From Chrysomallon squamiferum (Eukaryota > Mollusca > Gastropoda > Neomphalida > Peltospiridae), in the NCBI GenBank assembly GCA_012295275.1, contig CM022673.1:26484761-26548760 (forward strand): DNA of 64,000 nt, read 5' to 3'. The notes below the pieces were generated by a model. The model searched no databases, was not told where the DNA came from, and saw nothing but the letters and a program-made list of their open reading frames with translations. This document shows positions 61,801 through 64,000 of this stretch, piece by piece. The position numbers were made by a program, and so were the translations under genes. Within the stretch, counting starts at the first letter, position 1; every line of letters begins with the position of its first letter.

Positions 61801-63773
61801 TTATTTTACTTTACCAGAAATATCAGTTAAAACTTACTAATAAAGATATTCTAAGTATTCTATTGAACTAGAGCTCTTTGTAAATTAGGGTATTGCCTGA
61901 TCAGTGAATATTAAAGTGTTTGTGGTGTAGTATTAATTCAGAGAGACTCTGTGTTTGTTGTTTTGTCTTCAGAAGCATCAGAGAAGGCGCAGGCTCGACT
62001 GAAAGGACTGGACGAAACGGTGCCTTCCATTGTGAAGCCAAAAGACGTGAACATGTTCAAGAACAACCAGGTGAAGTTTGCAGGGGGGTCCACCATCCCC
62101 CCAGATCAGATGAAGTGCAATATACTGAAGGCCAAAGTAGAAAATGATCTAAAGAAAGGTGATGTGCTGTTCCAGTACACAAATTTTTAATTTTTTTATT
62201 TTCATTTTTTAATCTGAACAAAGAATGTAATACCAATATATTTGTATTAAAATTTCTTTCTTTTTTAAATTTTTAATTTTTTAATATTTTAATAAAAATT
62301 GTTTTATTTTAGAAAATTAAAACTCAAACTGTTCATATATATAATGTATTTATTTATTTATTTTTATAAATCCTAGTATCTTTAGAAATAAATTATAGTT
62401 GTTAAATTTATTTTGAGAAAATTCAAACAAAGAATATTTGTGTAAATCATTATTATTTCTTCTTTAAAAGAATTAAAACTGAGAGGGTGCTTATTTATAA
62501 TTAGATTTTTAAAATAAATAACTAAAGATGAAAACAAAATTTTTAAAGAATGTTTTTTATTTATTTTGATTATGTTTAATTACAGAGCCAGAAATTGTGT
62601 TGATGCCAGAGAAAAATAATCCAAATGAATCGGATGATCTTTCTCAAAAAAGGTATTTAAAAAATAAAATGAAAAATAATAATAGTTATTATTTTTACAG
62701 TTAAAATGTTTATTTGCTGATTTAATTTGTAAAGGTATTTGGTGTTATTTTTGTCTGTTTTAGTTTTGTTAGTCTAAACTGTAATTCAAGATTTTTACAA
62801 CTTCAGTTCTCTCTACGAAAATAATATATAATGTAAAAATAATACCAGTATATCATTTAGGGGTTTAAATAATAATAATAATATTTTTTTCTGAAAAAAA
62901 AAGATTAAATACATTTTTTGCATGAATATAATCTTTTGCACACCCACACACACACACATATATATACAACTAAATAAAAATAATCACATATAAAAATAAT
63001 TTTTTTTTATCTCTAGCTGAATATACCTCTTAATATATGCCTGACTAACAGTTAGGAAAGCTTGACAAAAGCTTTGTCTTTATGACTTATTAAAAATGGC
63101 TGGAGATATTTTGTGCTGTTAAAATAAGCTTCTTCAATGTACATATTAGAAGGCTGCCATTTTGTGTGTTTTTTTAATTTTTGATTCAAGTTTTATTTTA
63201 ATAATATCATCTATGTTTTTTTGGTTTTTTTTTTTCAAAGGCATTTTCTTAATCCATTGCTTTTTTTATTTTGTTATTCTGTTCATGGAAGATCTGTTGA
63301 TTTTCTTCTACAACTTTAGAGTAACTTAGAACATGGAAATCAGATCATTTAACTGAAACAAATCCATTTTCAGAAGCTGTTAACAGTGATTGTTTGTTAT
63401 TCAAGAGATCTTCTTTGTGACAATTATTAATCAAAATTCTAAAAAAAATTTTTATTTTTTAAAATAAATTCAAAGTTTTCAGTTAGGTTAACATATACAG
63501 CAAATTTTTTACACAAATATTTTTGAAACATAAATTAAACCATTTCAGTAATATTGATATTTTAAAAAATGTTCCCCAAACATATGTAAACCACACCTGG
63601 AATAAAAATGTTGCTATAAATAAAATGATAGGCGCAGTCTTTAAAAACTCACATTTTTTCCAAGCATTAAGAGTGTGTGTAAGAAAAGATGACATTTTGC
63701 ATGTTGTTGCTTCCAGTGAATCTAGCCCTGATCTGTCAGATACCAATGTTGAAAGTGAGGCTGAAGCCACAAG
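36987..63773 (+). CDS. EPB41L5: FERM protein, EPB41L5/yurt type, 15 exons (3' end uncertain)
   Basis: Membrane-cytoskeleton adaptor of the band 4.1-like 5/4B (yurt) group, which acts at lateral membranes with Crumbs polarity proteins. Exons: 36987-37133, 50709-50813, 52135-52177, 53331-53409, 54008-54105, 56941-57061, 57469-57556, 58141-58229, 58838-58907, 59522-59691, 60306-60482, 61064-61362, 61973-62158, 62586-62652, 63717-63773. All are GT-AG with matching phases, giving 598 codons. An in-frame TAA at 36960 precedes the ATG. FERM covers about residues 38-325: [102 protein letters not shown]. The FERM-adjacent region ([15 protein letters not shown]) and a Glu/Arg-rich helix follow, then Ser/Thr-rich sequence. 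Exon 13 carries the conserved [11 protein letters not shown] segment. Intron 1 is 13.6 kb. At exon 15 the donor GTAGAC overlaps an in-frame TAG (63775-63777), so this may instead be the last exon. Confidence 0.95.
40110..40160. repeat. (CA)n microsatellite
   Basis: CAGA then CA units. Confidence 0.95.
40510..40790. repeat. cluster of (CA)n and (CATA)n repeats
   Basis: Interrupted CA tracts alternate with ACATACATA units. The phrase CACATTCAAAGATACATACA occurs twice, about 45 nt apart. Confidence 0.9.
43714..43800. repeat. fold-back element in FERM gene intron 1
   Basis: The left arm (43714-43750: AAATTTCTAAAT, then ATTTTATCATTT, then AAATGACATA) is mirrored by the right arm (about 43763-43800: TATGTCATTT, AAAATGATAAAAT, ATTTAGAAATTT). 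The loop is an AT-only stretch of about 12 nt. Flanking AGTATTT (left) and AAGTATTTTA (right) are similar. It could be a small MITE. Confidence 0.8.
44995..45645. repeat. degenerate tandem array, unit about 60-70 bp
   Basis: About ten diverged units, each containing GGTGACAAAATATTTTGGCT, then TTCAGTAGATG, then a TTTAAA-TTT stretch and an A-rich GAGAAAAA segment. Well-preserved units are at about 45010, 45205, 45265, 45535 and 45595. TA and GA microsatellites have grown inside two units. Confidence 0.8.
46631..46800. repeat. degenerate (GTA/TAG)n trinucleotide tract
   Basis: GTAGTAGTAGCAGT-type repeats with many substitutions. Confidence 0.9.
48688..48742. repeat. (CTAT)n / (TA)n microsatellite
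   Basis: CTAT units followed by a TA run. Confidence 0.9.
55757..55840. repeat. (TG)n / (GA)n microsatellite
   Basis: Long TG run followed by GAGA units, in the FERM gene intron between exons 5 and 6. Confidence 0.95.
59693..59930. repeat. 10-bp minisatellite next to exon 10 donor
   Basis: About 20 units of TTTCATCAAG and variants (TTTCATCACG, TTTCATCATG, TTTCAATCAAG). The array begins within the first bases of the intron, immediately after the exon 10 donor GTAAGTTTCGTCAAGTTTC. Confidence 0.9.
60664..61055. repeat. 35-bp minisatellite, about 11 units, next to exon 12 acceptor
   Basis: The unit GTTTACTGGATATTTTGTAT plus CATTATTTATCTTCT starts at 60687, 60722, 60757, 60792, 60827, 60863, 60898 and onwards, with near-constant spacing of 35. 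The last, diverged unit runs into the pyrimidine tract and CAG at 61063 of exon 12. Confidence 0.95.
61540..61612 (+). repeat. tRNA-derived SINE-like head
   Basis: An A-box-like TAGTTCAGTGGTTAGATCAC starts at 61547, and a B-box-like GGTTCAGTCC is at 61591-61600, about 45 nt later, as in a tRNA. The B box is one base short and acceptor arms do not pair, so this is not a working tRNA. It lies in the FERM gene intron between exons 12 and 13. Confidence 0.5.
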
Positions 63774-63777
63774 GTAG

Positions 63778-64000
63778 ACCGATAAAGGCAGACATTTTTT
63801 ACTAACCCACTCGTGTAGTTGTGTTTGTAACTAATATCATTCTGTAGGTTCTGAGGTGTATTTAACTTCATACAAACTCATACAGACGTTCTTTATTTAA
63901 CTTGCTGTCTATTAGTTTATCTATTTATAGTGGTAATGTTAGTGGTTGTTACATTTGTGAAGGAAAAAAAAAGGAAATAATTATGTTTATCAGTTTGTGT
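63778..64000 (+). other. window edge: intron or 3' UTR of the FERM gene
   Basis: Either the start of an intron after exon 15 or the start of a 3' UTR. I see no AATAAA before the end of the window. Confidence 0.4.

Overview
Eukaryotic nuclear DNA, very AT-rich and full of microsatellites, with GT-AG introns and animal-type genes. Protein sequence and architecture suggest a lophotrochozoan, most likely a mollusc; I infer this from overall character, not from a species marker.

Five protein-coding genes can be reconstructed by joining exons by hand. From left to right: (1) PXMP4, a peroxisomal membrane protein, minus strand, 4 exons, 4380-7854. (2) A Golgi galactose-3-O-sulfotransferase family enzyme, plus strand, one coding exon, 10370-11518, with a possible upstream non-coding exon. 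(3) A small, unrecognised, six-cysteine secreted protein with a signal peptide and a GPI-signal-like tail, minus strand, 4 exons, 13213-15067, with a TATA box upstream. (4) TTLL4, a tubulin polyglutamylase, minus strand, 15 coding exons, 20457-30501; its large first coding exon contains an apparent 1-nt frameshift. (5) An EPB41L5/yurt-type FERM protein, plus strand, 15 exons from 36987 to about 63773. Its first intron is 13.6 kb, and it either ends at 63777 or runs past the window edge.

The remaining sequence (1-4379, 7855-10369, 11519-13212, 15068-20456, 30502-36986, and the 37134-50708 intron) holds no gene I can support. It carries simple repeats, several degenerate tandem arrays, two fold-back (hairpin) elements, a hAT-like non-autonomous transposon and a SINE-like tRNA-derived head. 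The genes do not form a pathway. They are unrelated housekeeping, Golgi, cytoskeletal and cell-polarity functions that happen to be neighbours.

The points most worth a second look are the small six-cysteine protein, the TTLL4 frameshift, and three tandem arrays anchored on splice sites: a triplicated acceptor in TTLL4, and minisatellites touching the donor of exon 10 and the acceptor of exon 12 in the FERM gene.
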